DNA of 64,000 bases, taken from contig JACFNZ010000001.1 of assembly GCA_019454605.1 (NCBI GenBank), positions 1 to 64,000 on the forward strand, written 5' to 3'. The notes beneath the pieces are model-generated. The model searched no databases. It was not told where the DNA came from and saw only the letters and a list, made by a program, of their open reading frames with translations. Origin of the DNA: Candidatus Altimarinota bacterium (GTDB taxonomy: Bacteria; Patescibacteriota; Gracilibacteria; BD1-5; UBA6164). A program made the translations under genes and the position numbers. This document shows positions 33,501 through 45,685 of the stretch, in pieces. How positions within the stretch are numbered: position 1 is the first letter of the stretch; every line of letters starts with the position of its first letter.

Positions 33501-33529
33501 TTGTAAAATAAAAGTTTTTATGTTAATAT
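33501..33529 (+). promoter_or_regulatory. sigma-70-type promoter
   Basis: TTGTAA, 17 bases, then TAATAT preceded by TGT. It lies 33 bases before the small 33563 gene, in the gap that diverges from tmk. Confidence 0.5.
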
Positions 33530-33562
33530 TTAAACAATTTAAAAATATTAAAAATATATAAA

Positions 33563-33832
33563 ATGGAAAAAATAAATATTATAGAAAATAACTTAGAATT
33601 AGAAAAATACAATATTTTAGTAAAAGATTATCTAAATTATCCTAATTATATAGAAGCAAATTTGGTAAAAGATAGTATTATAGCTAAAATAACTCAAGAA
33701 TTAAGTTTAGAAGAAACAATTTACTTAAAAGATTATATATCTAGTATGGCAATTTTAGAGTCTTGAAAAAGAAAATTAAGATTATATGAATTAATTGCTT
33801 GAATTTACAATAATTATCCTTTTTTTAAATAA
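33563..33832 (+). CDS. small hypothetical protein upstream of dnaG
   Basis: An 89-residue, acidic, helical protein without a recognised family: an Asn/Leu/Ile-rich N-terminus, then EETIYLKDYISSMAILESGK and RKLRLYELIAGIYNNYPFFK. Two TGA codons must be read as Gly to reach the TAA. It has its own promoter and its own strong terminator, hence it is a separate transcription unit from dnaG. Confidence 0.7.
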
Positions 33833-33861
33833 AAAGTCAAAAATTGCATTTTGACTTTTTA
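33831..33861 (+). terminator. Rho-independent terminator
   Basis: AAAAAGTCAAAA pairs with TTTTGACTTTTT around a tight loop; it starts at the stop codon of the 33563 gene. Confidence 0.85.
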
Positions 33862-33902
33862 CTTTATTTTTTATAATTAACTTTAGAATTTAATTATAAA
33901 TT

Positions 33903-35576
33903 ATGTCTCAAGTAGAAGAATTAGAATCAAGTATAGATATTGTAGAACTTGTTAAAAGATATACAAATATTAAAAAAGCATGAGCAAATTATAAAGCTCT
34001 ATGCCCTTTTCCTGGTCATAATGAAAAAACTCCAAGCTTTATTATAAGCCCCTCAAAACAAATTGCTCATTGTTTTTGATGTAGAAGATGATGATGACCT
34101 TTAAAATTTATCATGGATGTAGAAAATGTAGAATTTAAAGATGCTCTTGAAATATTATCAAATATAACTTGAGTTAAACTAAAATGATATGATGAAAAAA
34201 AAGAAACTTTGAAAAAAAATATATACTCTATTTTTAAAGATATAACAAATTTTTACAAAAACTCATTAAATGAAAATCCAAATATTTTAAAATATTTATT
34301 TGATAGATGAATCACAAAAGAAAGTATTGGCCAATTTTCTTTTTGATATGCATCTTCTTGACTTGAATTATATAATTATTTAAAAAATAAAAATTATGAT
34401 GATAATTTAATAGAACAAACAAATGTTTTACAAAATCTATCATCAAAAAAAGATAAATTTATAGGTAGATTTATAATTCCAATTAAAAATTTAAGATGAG
34501 ATATAGTTTGATTTGCTTGAAGAATAATTGATGTTTGAGAACCTAAATATTTAAACTCTCCTGCTTCTTTAATTTATGATAAATCATCTATTTTATATTG
34601 ATTATTTGAAGCAAGAAATGAAATAACAAAAAAAGATTTTATTATAATTACAGAATGATATTTAGATACTATTTCGCTTCATCAAGTGTGATTAAAAAAT
34701 ACTGTTTGTGTAAGTTGAGTTGCTTTAACTGAAAAACATATAAATATAATCAAAAAACTAACAAAAAAAATATATCTTTGTTTTGATAATGATGATGCTT
34801 GAAAAAAAGCTACTTTCCTAGCTATTGAAATGTTAAAAAATAAAGATCTAGAAGTCAAAATTATATCTCTAGAGTGATGAAAAGACCCAGATGAAATAAT
34901 CAAATCTTGAATTGATTTTAATATTTTTATAAAAAACTCTCTCTCTCCTATTTGATTTTTTTTAAACAATATAGAAAAATCAAATTCACTACAAGATAAA
35001 AAAGATACTTTAAAAAAATTACTTGATATAATCAAAAATTATCAAGACAATATTGAGAGAGATTATTACTTAAAGGAAATTTCAAAAAAACTAGATATTT
35101 CTTTAGATATAGTTTATCTTGAATTTAATAAAACAAGACTACAAAAAAGAGATGATAATTTTGAAATAAATAACAAAAAAATACTAAAAAGTAGTGATTT
35201 AATTATAGGACAAATAATTAAATATGAAAATTTATTTGAAGATATAAAAAATGAAATTATTTTAAAAGAATACCTAGATTCTGACTTACAAGATATATTA
35301 AATAATTGAATTAAAGCTTTAGATAACTTTGAAATAAATAAAAAAAATTATTATTTAATGCTTTCTCAAAATGATGAATCACTTGAAATACAAGCACAAA
35401 TAGAATGAATTATAACAAAAAATGATGAAACTATTTTAAAACAAATTAAAAAAACTATTTCAAAATTAAATAAAGATACTTTAGAACAAGCAAAAAATAT
35501 ATTAATAGAAAAAATAAATTTATGAGACAAAGAGGCTCTAAAAAAATATCAAGAAATAATTTTAATTAAAAAATAG
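33903..35576 (+). CDS. dnaG: DNA primase
   Basis: A 557-residue primase. The zinc-binding domain has [13 protein letters not shown] and later HCFGCRRGGG, so the CHC2 finger is C-x4-H rather than the usual C-x2-H, with a two-residue insertion. The core has [16 protein letters not shown] and then the Toprim motifs [12 protein letters not shown] and [12 protein letters not shown]. The C-terminal ~180 residues are helical and would bind DnaB. Many core glycines are UGA. It stands alone between two terminators. Confidence 0.95.
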
Positions 35577-35597
35577 CTAAAATTTTAGCTATTTTTT
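35568..35597. terminator. bidirectional terminator
   Basis: AAAAAATAGCTAAAA and TTTTAGCTATTTTTT are perfectly complementary. The hairpin overlaps the dnaG stop and ends at the stop of the convergent cNMP-binding gene. Confidence 0.85.
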
Positions 35598-35985
35598 AAT
35601 ATTTATTTATAGTTTCTCTTTTTTGTATAATATCTTGTATTTGAAGTAGTATTTCAGGGTGTTTTTGTCATAATTCTTTTATAGCAAAATCAAGTAATAC
35701 TATTATACTTGTTTGTTCTACTGCCTTTACTGAAGCTGTCCTTTTTTTATCCAAAGAAAATAAAGCCATTTCTCATACAAAATCTCAAGGATTTATATAT
35801 CAATATATTTTATTTTCATCATAAACTTCCAACTTTCAAGTTTTTACTATATACATTCAAGTAGAATCTTCTCATTTTGAAAATAAAACTTCTCAAGTAT
35901 TTAAAAATCTTTCTTGACAAAATATTTCTAATTGCGCTAGAGAATCTTTTGGCAAAAAAGAAAACAAATCAATATTTTCTAACAT
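35596..35985 (-). CDS. cyclic nucleotide-binding domain protein
   Basis: A 129-residue single-domain protein. FLPKDSLAQLEIFCQERFLN, then GEVLFSKGEDSTGMYIVKTG and KLEVYDE, and the phosphate-binding cassette GDFVGEMALFSLDKKRTASV follow the CAP/PKA effector fold. The cassette keeps the G-E and R-T-A residues that hold cNMP. No helix-turn-helix or other output domain follows. It may therefore be a stand-alone sensor or regulatory subunit. It lies 23 bases downstream of infB. Confidence 0.88.
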
Positions 35986-36008
35986 ACAAATATATTTTAA
36001 AAAATAAA

Positions 36009-38552
36009 TTATTTTCTTACTTCTAGTTTAAAAATTTCTAAACTATCTTTTAATTCTAACTTAATATCTGTTTTTAATTTAATTCAACACTCAACAGGTC
36101 ATTCAAGGTCATTTACATCTATAATTCAAGATTTTAAATTTTCAATAACTCATTCTCATAAATATTTATCTCATCTAATAATTTTAACTTTTGCTTTACT
36201 CTCAATTTTTGAGTCTATTTTTAATTTTAATCATAAAATCATAAATCATTCTCATTCATAAAATATTCATCAAACCTCTGCATTTCATATTATAACTTCT
36301 TTTGTTGTTATGTCAAACATTCAATTAACTATTTTTTCTATTTTTTCAGCTATATGGTATATAACTTTTGATGAAATATACTCCACTTTTGTATCTTCTA
36401 TAATATTTTTAGCATTTCATAAAACTTCTACATTATATCAAACAAGTATAGCACTACTTCAACTACACATTAAAGCATCTCATTGAGTTATACTTCAAAC
36501 TCAAGTATGTATTATATTAACTTTTACATCTTCTGTTGAAAGTTTTAGTAAAGTTTGTTTTATAGCCTCTAGACTTCAATTTGTATCTGCTTTTAAAACT
36601 ATTTTTAATTGTTTTAAACTTCAAGATTTTATTTTTCACATTATCATATCAATTGATGAGTTTGATAATGATTTTTTTGATGACATTAACTCTTTATATT
36701 CTAAAGCTTTAGTTCTTGCTTTTTCTATATCCAAAACAACTTGAACTATATCTCATCATTCACAAACACTATCAAGTCAAACAACTAAAACCGGTGATGA
36801 CGGTCATGCATGGTCTATATTTTTACCTAAATCATTTTTTAAAACCTTTACTTTTCAATAACTTCATTTACAAACTATAGAATCTCATTTATTTAAAGTT
36901 CAAGTATTTATAAGTAAAGTTGATACTGGTCACATTTTTGTATCTAAATATGATTCTAAAACTGTTGCCACAGCAAATCTATCAGGGTTTGCTTTAAAAT
37001 CTTCCATTTCAGCTACAAGCAATATAATTTCAAGTAAATTATCTATTCACTCTCAAGTTTTAGATGATATTCAAACCATTGGTATATCTCATCCCCAATC
37101 TTCTGATAGAAGTCAATTTGCTGATAATCATGATTTAACATTATCTAAATTTGCTCCTGGTTTATCTATTTTAGTTATAGCTACAACTATTTTTAATCAA
37201 GCTTCTCTTGCATGATTTATACTCTCAATAGTTTGAGGTTTTACTCATTCATCAGCTGCTACAACTAAAATTGCAATATCTGTTGATTTTGCTCATCTTG
37301 CTCTCATTATAGTAAAAGCTTCATGTCATGGAGTATCTAAAAATGTTATTTTTTCTCAATTGTAATTAACTTGATAAGCTCAAATTTTTTGAGTTATTCA
37401 TCAAGCCTCTTTATCTGCTAATTTTGTTTTTCTTAAATAATCAAGCAATGATGTTTTTCAATGATCTACATGTCACATTATACTTATTACAGGAGCTCTT
37501 TTTTTAAGTAGAGTTTCATCATCTTCATGTAATAAAGTTGTAATATCTCAAGATAATACTTCCTCTATCCCAAATCAAGAAGAAATATCTTTTTGTACTT
37601 TTATATCAAATGCTTCTCAAATAATCAAAGCTGTTTCATAATCAATTTTTGAATTTATATTAACTTTCATTCAATTTTTCAAAAATTCTGTTAATAGTTT
37701 CATTATTGGAACTCAAAGTTTTTCTGATAATTCTTTTACTGATAATATTTCTGGAATAATTACAGTTTCTCAAGTTCTATTTGTAAGGTTTTGAACTATA
37801 TCTTCAATATTTTTTTCTTGCTTTTTTTGAGGTTTTATTTTTGTTGATCTTGAAAATGAAGTATCTTCTTCTTGTTCCTCTAAAAACTTTTTTTGATGTT
37901 TAAAACTTTTATCTTTCTTAAAAACTTTTTTTTGTTCTTCTTGAGTTTTTTCAAATCATTTTTTTACTGGTTTTGAAAAGTTTGGTTTATTAAAATCTTT
38001 TTTAAAAGTATTTGAATTTTCTTGAGGTTTTTTAAAAAATGAGTTATTTCATTTATTATCATTATTATCCTTTTTAACAAAGTCTTTTTTAACAAACTCT
38101 TTTTGAGGTTTTTCTACATCAAAAGATATTGGTTTTTTAAAAGGTTTCTCTTTATTTTTAAAAGCATTATCATCTTTTTTAACAAAATCTTTTTTAAAAG
38201 TATTTGAATTTTCTTGAGGTTTTTTAAAAAATGAGTTATTTCATTTATTATCATTATTATCTTTTTTAACAAAGTCTTTTTTAACAAATTCTTTTTGAGG
38301 TTTTTCTACATCAAAAGATATTGGTTTTTTAAATGGTTTTTGCTTATCTTTAAAAGTATTTTCTTCTTTTTTAAGATTTTCACTTAGTTTTTTATCTAAT
38401 TTTTTTTGTTCAGAAATATCCCCTAAATCTTCTTGTTTTTTAGGTTTAATTTTTCATTTTATAACTTGTTTTTTTTTGATATTTGATTCGTTTTGATTTC
38501 AAGAATCATTTGAGTGAGAATAATAATCGTCTACTAGTGTTTTATCTGGCAT
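36009..38552 (-). CDS. infB: translation initiation factor IF-2
   Basis: An 847-residue GTPase that delivers initiator tRNA to the ribosome. The GTPase domain has [52 protein letters not shown] and [11 protein letters not shown]. The IF2_N region and four C-terminal domains are present. The N-terminal ~270 residues are low-complexity Lys/Phe/Asn/Pro, including a 64-residue unit repeated in tandem ([35 protein letters not shown]). G-domain glycines are largely UGA. It is upstream of the cNMP-binding gene and downstream of mnmA. Confidence 0.95.
37994..38370 (-). repeat. 192-bp in-frame tandem repeat inside infB
   Basis: Two copies at an offset of exactly 192 bases (37994 and 38186) differ by only a few substitutions over most of their length. 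The unit encodes 64 residues of the charged N-terminal region of IF-2, so copy number could change without a frameshift. Confidence 0.85.
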
Positions 38553-38649
38553 TAATTCATATTAAATAAATAAATTTGCTATAGATAATAGATTTTTTTT
38601 TTATATTGTCAAAAAAAAGTTTAATTTTAGGCTTTTTAAAACTATAAAA

Positions 38650-39696
38650 CTACAAAATAACTCAACTTAAAATCAAAAATCAGTTTTCATCATAAATAGC
38701 GCATATTTGTCAATTTGCAATAGCTCTTTGAGGAGATTCAAATTTTACTATATATTTTTCTCAAATCTTATCTATTAAACATTTTTGATCTTGTTGTCTA
38801 TATCTTATTTTAGCATATCAACTATATGGAAAAGATATATTTTTAGGATTTTCTAAAATAGATAATTCTAGAAAATCTTTAAAAAGCTCTTCATCACTAG
38901 AAGTTCAAACAACAAGTTCATTTTTTAATATATCTTTTTTAATTACAAAAACAGGTTCTTTTAATCATCATAAATCAAGTCATTTCCTTTGTCAAATAGT
39001 GTAATAAAATACTCAATTATGCTTTCAAAGGACTTTTCATGATGTATCAATAATATATCATGGTTTATGAGCAATTTTTTTCTCTAAAAATTTTGATAAA
39101 TCAACTTTTCACACAAAACAAATTCATTGACTATCTTTTCTTAGTGCATTTGGTAATCAAATCTCAATTGCTATTTTTCTAACATCTTCTTTTTTTAAAT
39201 TTCAAATTGGAAAAATTGATTTTGATAGTTGTTTTTGAGTTAATCATGATAAAAAATAAGACTGATCTTTATTTTCATCAATTCATTTCTTAAGTAAAAA
39301 ATTATTTCAAATTTTTTCTATTTGTGCATAATGTCAAGTTGCTATTCAATCAAATCAATGTTCTAAAGCTTCATCTAAAAATACTTTAAATTTTATCTCA
39401 GTATTACACATTATATCAGGATTTGGAGTAATTCACTTTTTATATCACTCATACATATAATTTAAAACTTTTTCTTCGTATTCTTTTATATAATTAAAAG
39501 TAAAAAATGGTATATCTAAAAAAGCTGCAACTTCTTTTGCAACTTCTATATCTTCTAAAGTTGGGCAATATTCTCAAGGTGGAGCTAAATAATTTATCAT
39601 AAATCATCAAACAACTTCATATCATGCTTTTTTTAATAAATAAGCACTAACTGCTGAATCAACTCACCCAGATAATCAAACTAGTATTTTTTTCAT
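38650..39696 (-). CDS. mnmA: tRNA-specific 2-thiouridylase MnmA
   Basis: A 348-residue enzyme that puts sulfur on U34 of Lys, Glu and Gln tRNAs. It begins MKKILVGLSGGVDSAVSAYL, the ATP pyrophosphatase P-loop with UGA glycines. TPNPDIMCNTEIKF holds the first catalytic Cys, and then come DGIATGHYAQIE, KDQSYFLSGLTQKQL and DSQGICFVGKVDLSKFL with the second Cys. HNGVFYYTIGQRKGLDLGG follows before the C-terminal beta barrel. Length is normal (~360). Confidence 0.95.
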
Positions 39697-39708
39697 ATTT
39701 TATATAAA

Positions 39709-40383
39709 TTAATATTTTTCTTCAAATATGTTTTCTTTAGAAATACTTGAATTTATTAAAATCTCAATAACTTCATCTATCATATTTGGATTTCAACAAA
39801 TATAAAATTCATCATAGTCTAAATAATTATCTTTAACATAATTTTTTACATATCAAAAATTATATATAGTATTATCTTCTCTACTTAAAAATATTTCATA
39901 ATCAAAATTTGAATAATTTTTCTTAAATTCTTTTAGTTTTTCTATATAATATAAATCTTTTAAGGTTCTATTTCATAAAACTAGTTTTATATTTTTTTTA
40001 AATCAACTTTTAAGCAAATCTCATATCATAAAAAACAAAGGTACAACTCAAGTTCAAGTTGCAATATAAAGTTTATTTATATCTTTTTTTGAGTCAATAA
40101 ACTTTCAAGCTGGTCAAATTCATTTTATAATTTCTCATTCATTCAAATCACAAATTTCTTTACTTCATCATCTTCAATCCTCAAGTCTTTTTATTAAAAA
40201 AGAAACTCAATTAATATCTTTACTTAAAACTGAGTATGATCTTCATAACCTACTTTTTGGTAGCATAAAAGTAATAAATTGCCCAGGAGTTATTTCAAAA
40301 TCTTTTTCTGATTCAAAAACAAGTTCAAATACATCTTTTGTTATTTTTTCTTTTTTTATTAATTTAAAATTACTAAATCACAT
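39709..40383 (-). CDS. ferredoxin-NADP reductase-like FAD oxidoreductase
   Basis: A 224-residue flavoprotein. The FAD-binding barrel has TPGQFITFMLP and the R-x-Y-S motif in RSYSVLSKD. The NAD(P) domain has YIATGTGVVPLFFMI, LVLGNRT and FYICGNPNMIDEVIEIL. This is the ferredoxin reductase/phenol hydroxylase reductase fold without an attached ferredoxin. Its electron partner is not evident nearby. It lies 12 bases upstream of mnmA on the same strand. Confidence 0.88.
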
Positions 40384-40467
40384 TTACTTTATAAAATTAT
40401 ATTTTAAAATTTGTTTTTTTTAAACACTTGTGTAATATATTTAAAAAATAAAACTAATCAAACAAAA

Positions 40468-41355
40468 ATGAAAAAATTACTATATTTATTATATCTTTTT
40501 ATAATACCTATAAACATTTCTTTTGCTGAATTAGATGTGAAGTCAAATATTCCATCTTGAGAATATAATAAAGTTTTAGAAATATTTTTAAATTCAAATG
40601 AAAATGATGCTAAAATATTTTATTATTTAGATTGAGTATGACAAATAGAAAATATTTTAGAATATAAAGAGCCAATTTTAATAAAAAAAGATACAGAAAT
40701 AAATTTTTTTGCTACAAATAAAGATTTTCAAGATACAAAAATAAAAACTTCAAACTATAAAATAAATTATAGTAATAATATAAATTTAGATTTAGAAAGT
40801 GGGATTATTAAAATAAAAAATAATTCAAGTGAAGTTCAAAATATATGATATTGGATAATTGAAAGTGGTAATTTTTTTTATGAAATCAAAAAAAATACTT
40901 ATTTAGAGCCAAATACTTACTATAATATAGATTTTAAGTTAAATAATCAAGCTTTAGTAAAACTTTATTCTCCTGATAAAAAACTTAAATCAAGTAATAC
41001 CTATAATAATATTAAAAAACAAGAAATTAAAAAAGAAGATATTCTAGTTAAAACTTGAAGTAATTTAGAAGTAAATTCTTGAGAAATCCTAGAAAAAAAT
41101 ACTCTAAATAATTTAATAATCAAAGAAGATACTTGAAGTATAATAGAGATTGATTCTTGAGAAATATTAAAAGAAGATGGGAAAAAAGAATTTAATAATT
41201 TTCAAAATATTAAAACTTCATCTATTGACCCAACTAAAAATGAAAATAAAATTAATATTTATTATATAATTATTTTTTTAATAATCTTAAAAATCATAAG
41301 TATAACAAGTTATTATTTTTATAACAAAAAAATAAAAATTAATTTGAAAAAATAA
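40468..41355 (+). CDS. exported surface protein with chitobiase-like domain and C-terminal anchor
   Basis: A 295-residue protein. A signal peptide (MKKLLYLLYLFIIPINISFAE) is followed by a beta domain with AKIFYYLDGVGQ and ...EPILIKKDTEINFFATNKD. This resembles the C-terminal beta-sandwich domain of chitobiase/hexosaminidase (CHB_HEX_C). A Thr/Ser/Glu-rich repetitive stretch (TGS..., LEVNSGEILEKN, IEIDSGEILKED) leads to a hydrophobic helix and a Lys-rich end. The layout is that of a cell-surface protein anchored at its C-terminus. The segment before the helix (SIDPTKNENK) has no canonical LPxTG. Confidence 0.65.
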
Positions 41356-41408
41356 ACTTTTTTTCTATTATTAAGCTTAATTTTAATAAGTAATTAAAAA
41401 ACAAAAAA

Positions 41409-43778
41409 ATGAAAGTTTCATATAAAATACTAAAAAAATACCTTCCTTATATTGAAAGTGCTGAAAGTGTGTCAAAAGATTTAATTATGCATACTGCTGA
41501 AGTTGAGGAAATTTTATCTGAAAAAAAATCATTTGAAAATATAGTTATTTGAATAATTAAAGAAATATCAAAACATCCTGATGCTGATAATTTATCTGTT
41601 TGTCAAGTTGATATTTGAGAGAGTGAGTTATCTCAAATAGTTTGTTGATGAGATAATTTAGCTATTTGACAAAAAGTTGTTGTTGCAAAACCTTGATCTA
41701 AAGTACTTTGGCATTGAGAATGAGAACTTATAGAACTAAAAAAAACTAGTCTAAGATGAGTTGAAAGTAATTGAATGATTTGTGCTAGTGAAGAGATTTG
41801 ATTAAAAGAGCAATTTCCTCAAAAAGGACCTAAAAATATTTTAGATTTATCATTTTTAAATGATGATGCTTGAACTTTGTTATCAAAAGCTTTAAATAAA
41901 GATGATGAAGTTTTAGTTATTGACAATAAAGCTATAAACCATAGACCAGATATGTTTTCTTATATGTGAGTTTTAAGAGAAATATCTACGATTAATAAAA
42001 AAAATATTGACTTAAATTATGAAAATATTGATTTTTCTAATTTAAAAACTCTTGATGTAGAAAATAAAATTCCATCAAAAGTTAAAAGATATTCCCTACT
42101 TTCAGTATCAAATGTAGAAAATATTACTTCAAATCAAGATATAAAAACTATTATAGAAAGTGCTTGACACTCAGTAAAATGATTATTAATTGATTTATCA
42201 AATTATTCTCTTTATTTTTATGGACAACCAGCACATATTTTTGATAGAGATAAAATAAATTGAAAAATTGAAGTAAGATTTGCAAAAACTTGAGAAATAT
42301 TAGAAGCTTTAGATGATAAAACTTATAATTTAACTTCAAATGATATAGTTATAGCAGATCAAGAAAAAATACTTGCCTTATGATGAATTATTTGATGAAA
42401 ATCAAGTGCTGTATCAAAAGATACAAAAAATATTTTAATTGAAACAGCTCATTTTGATCAAGCTATTTTAAGAATAACTTGAAAAAATCTTTGACTTAGA
42501 ACTGATGCTTTAAATGTTTTTGAAAAAGATATTATGCCAGAAACTTGCCACTATGCTACAAGTTTAATACTAAAAGAATTACAAAATAATTTTAAAAATT
42601 TAACTCTTGATTGATATTTTGATTCATATCCTATAAAACAAAAAAAAGTAACTCAAAAATTAGATATTGATTTTTATAATGATTTACTTTGAACAAGTTA
42701 TAAAAAAGAGGAAATAACTGACATATTAAAAAACCTTTGAATAAATATAGTTTGAGATACTTTAGAAATTCCATTTTGGAGGAAAGAGTTAACAACTAAA
42801 GCAGATATTGCAGAAGAAATAGCAAGAATTACTTGATATGATAAAATAATACAAACCATCCCTAGAATCAATTTGTGAGCTATAATTCAAAACCCAATTT
42901 ATAATTTAAAAAATGACTCAAAAACATTTTTTTCTCATAAATGATTTTTTGATGTATTTAATTACTCTTTTGTAAATAATGATTTAATGCAAAAATTAAA
43001 TCAAGATACAAGTAATTTAGTAGATTTAAAAAATTCTTTAAGTCTTGATGCAACTCATTTAAGATGAAGTTTGATACCAAATTTAATGAAATGACTACAA
43101 GATAATATTAAAAATTTAAGTTCAATAAAATTATTTGAAATTGAAAAAGTATTTTATAAAAAAGAGAATAATATAGTTGAAAAATATATGTTATCTTGAG
43201 TTATGGTTGCAAAAAAAGATATAGTTTATTATGATTTACAAAATATCTTAAGTGATTTTTTCAAAACAATATTTGTAGATAATTTTTATTTTGAAAAATG
43301 TGATAAAAATATAGAATTTGCTCATAATTGAAGAGTTGCAAAAATTATTTTAAGATGAAAGGAAATTTGAATTATTTGAGAAATTCATCCAAGTGTAGCA
43401 AAAAGATTTGATATAGAGGATAGAGTTTGATTTTTTGAAATAGATGCAGAAAAACTACTTTCTTGAGCTTATAACAAAACAAAAGCTAAAGATTTATCTA
43501 TTTATCAAGAAAACAATTTTGATCTATCAATTGTTGTTGATAAATCTGTGAATTGAAGAGATATTTATCAAACTATATTACAAACTGATAAAAAATTAAT
43601 TCAAGATATAGAATTATTTGATATTTATGAAAACAATGAAAAACTACCTTGAAAAAGAAGTTTATCATTTAAAATATTTATTCAATCAACAGAGTCTACT
43701 ATAAAAGATGATGTAAAAACTAATTTAATTCAAGAAATTATTAAAAGAGTAGAAAAAAAATGATGATCTTTAAGATAA
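41409..43778 (+). CDS. pheT: phenylalanyl-tRNA synthetase beta subunit
   Basis: A 789-residue subunit. MKVSYKILKKYLPYIESAES opens the B1 domain. The tRNA-binding domain (VIGIIKEISKHPDADNLSVC ... IVCGGDNLAIGQKVVVAKPG) is followed by LEALDDKTYNL, DALNVFEKDI and the B5 domain with LEIPFWRKELTTKADIAEEI and ARITGYDKI. A core (LRGSLIPNLMKGLQDN, FEIEKVFYKKE) and the C-terminal anticodon-binding FDX-ACB domain (FDLSIVVDKSVNGRDIY) complete it. Length is normal. pheS is not in the window. Confidence 0.95.
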
Positions 43779-43802
43779 AAAAAGAGCTAAAAAGTTGATT
43801 TT

Positions 43803-44522
43803 TTATTTTCAAAATAAATCAAAAAATACTTTTAATGCGAGTTTTTGATCTATAAAAAATGGACTTGTTGCAATAGTTATTAATTTAGATTTTTCTGCTA
43901 TATCTAAAATAACTTCTTTTTTTAATTCATAATCTATAAAATCTAAATTTGGTTCAAAAAAATCTAAATCAAGATTTAAAACTATATCATTAGAATATAT
44001 TTTATTAAAATCATAATCAAGCAAACTTTTGGTATCTCTTATCTGAACTACATCACTAAACAAATTGTTTTCTAGTGCTGGAATTATATAATTTCACACA
44101 TTTAATTCAAAATTTGTATAATCAAATATTTTTTCTAAATCATTTAAATTTGATTTTTCTATGATATTTTTTGGCTTTCTCATATCAGAATGTTCATCAA
44201 TATGAAATAATAAACTATTTTCTTGTATTAAGTTATTATTTTTTGCTAAATACCAAAAATAAAATGCATGATTATGATTGTCAAATAAATAAACTTCTAT
44301 ATTGTTCCAATAAAATTTATAAAAATTTTTTAATCCTTTAGCACTAATTAATTTATTATCAAAATCATAATCTTCAAAAACTATTTCATCTCAAATAATT
44401 ATTTCATCAAAGTTTTTAATTTCAATTAATTTTGGAACAAACAACTTTTTATTTTGCCTTAAATCAAATGATAATTCATTATTTCAAACTTTTTTTTCTA
44501 TATAAAAACTATTTTCATACAT
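43803..44522 (-). CDS. UPF0489-like protein with His/Asp clusters
   Basis: A 239-residue protein. VYLFDNHNHAFYFWYLAKNN, LLFHIDEHSDMRKP and VLNLDLDFFEP form a set of Asp/His motifs as in the UPF0489 family, whose fold suggests a metal-dependent hydrolase of the arginase/deacetylase class. The function is not established. Its ATG lies within the last 14 bases of the BaiN-like oxidoreductase gene, so the two are cotranscribed. Confidence 0.65.
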
Positions 44523-45684
44523 AAATATTTTGTCAAACAATAAATCAACTAGTCCAAGAAAGTTGTAAATTAAATCATCAAGTTTTTCAAGTTATATCAA
44601 GTATTTCTCAAGCAAAATAAAGATTTTTTACAAGTTTTGATTCTAAATTATTTGTTAATTCATCAATTTTAACTCATCATCAAGTTACTTTTGCTTCTCT
44701 CCAAGATCTATAGTCTTGTAAAGATAGATTTATCTTAGTATTCTCTAAATCTAAATTAAAAAAACTTTTTAACTTTTTAGGTGTGTTTTCTAAATCAAAG
44801 TCAAGTGTTACATAAATATTTTCTTTTATAAAACTTCTTTGAATAAAGTCATTTTTTTCATTTTCAGGTATTTTACTAAAATCAAGAGATGAAATAAATT
44901 CATCTAAATTTAAAGAATTAATATACTCTCAAATAGCAACAGCTCAATTAAAAATTATAGGCCCAGAAACTCAAAAATGAGTAAATAAAAGTGGTCAAAA
45001 TTCTTTATAAATTTCTTTTTTTGTAATTTTTGAAAATATTTTTAATTCTAAATTTGTAGAAATTCAAGATATTTCACTTAAATTTGTTATAGTAACTAAT
45101 CATGAAAGTCCTCTGTGTGGTTCTAATATAGTATGTCAAAAATTTTTTGCTATTTGATATCAATCTCAAGTAGTTCAAACTTGTGGAAAGCTTTTTCATC
45201 AAGTAGTTATAACAAGTTTTTCGCTATGAAAAATATCTCAAGAAATTGTTTTTATTTCAAATAAATCTAAAACTTTTTTTACTTCAATAACTCAAGAATT
45301 TGTTTTTAACATAGTTTTATTTTTCAAAGCATTTTTAACTAAAATAGCAAGCAGTTCTTTACTATCTCAACTTTCTAAAATCATTCTTCCTCTATCTTCT
45401 TCAACTATTGAAGCTCACATATTTGAAAAATAAGAAATAGCATCGTATTGATTAAATTTTTTAAACATTGAAATTAATGCTTTTTTGTTTTGTCAAAAAT
45501 AATCTCTTTCTGGAATTATATCAATATTTGTCAAATTTGCTCTTTCTCCCCCAGAAAGTAAAACTTTTACTCACATATCTTTTTGTTTTTCAAGCAATAG
45601 TTTTGTTTTATTTAAAGGACTATTTATAGCAGTAAAAAATCATGCTGCTCATCATCATACAATAATTATATCATAATATTTCAT
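44509..45684 (-). CDS. HI0933/BaiN-family NAD(P)/FAD-dependent oxidoreductase
   Basis: A 391-residue flavoprotein. YYDIIIVGGGAAGFFTAIN is the dinucleotide motif, its glycines being three consecutive TGA codons. VKVLLSGGERANLTN is the family block (usually KxLxSGGGRCNxTN), followed by KLVITTGGKSFPQVGTTGDG, LLFTHFGVSGPIIF and the C-terminal TGGGVKIDEL, NLYFAGEILDITGKTGGFNL and QLSWTSG. Length is normal (~400). The substrate of this family is mostly unknown. It is the middle gene of a three-gene minus-strand cluster. Confidence 0.9.
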
Positions 45685-45685
45685 G

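Noticed and set aside
40468-41355. A true LPxTG sortase substrate
   Set aside because: The C-terminal helix and basic tail fit, but the preceding residues (SIDPTKNENK) contain no LPxTG or close variant, so it is only listed as a candidate surface protein.
43774-43802. Terminator between pheT and the UPF0489-like gene
   Set aside because: The short gap has A and T runs but no inverted repeat.
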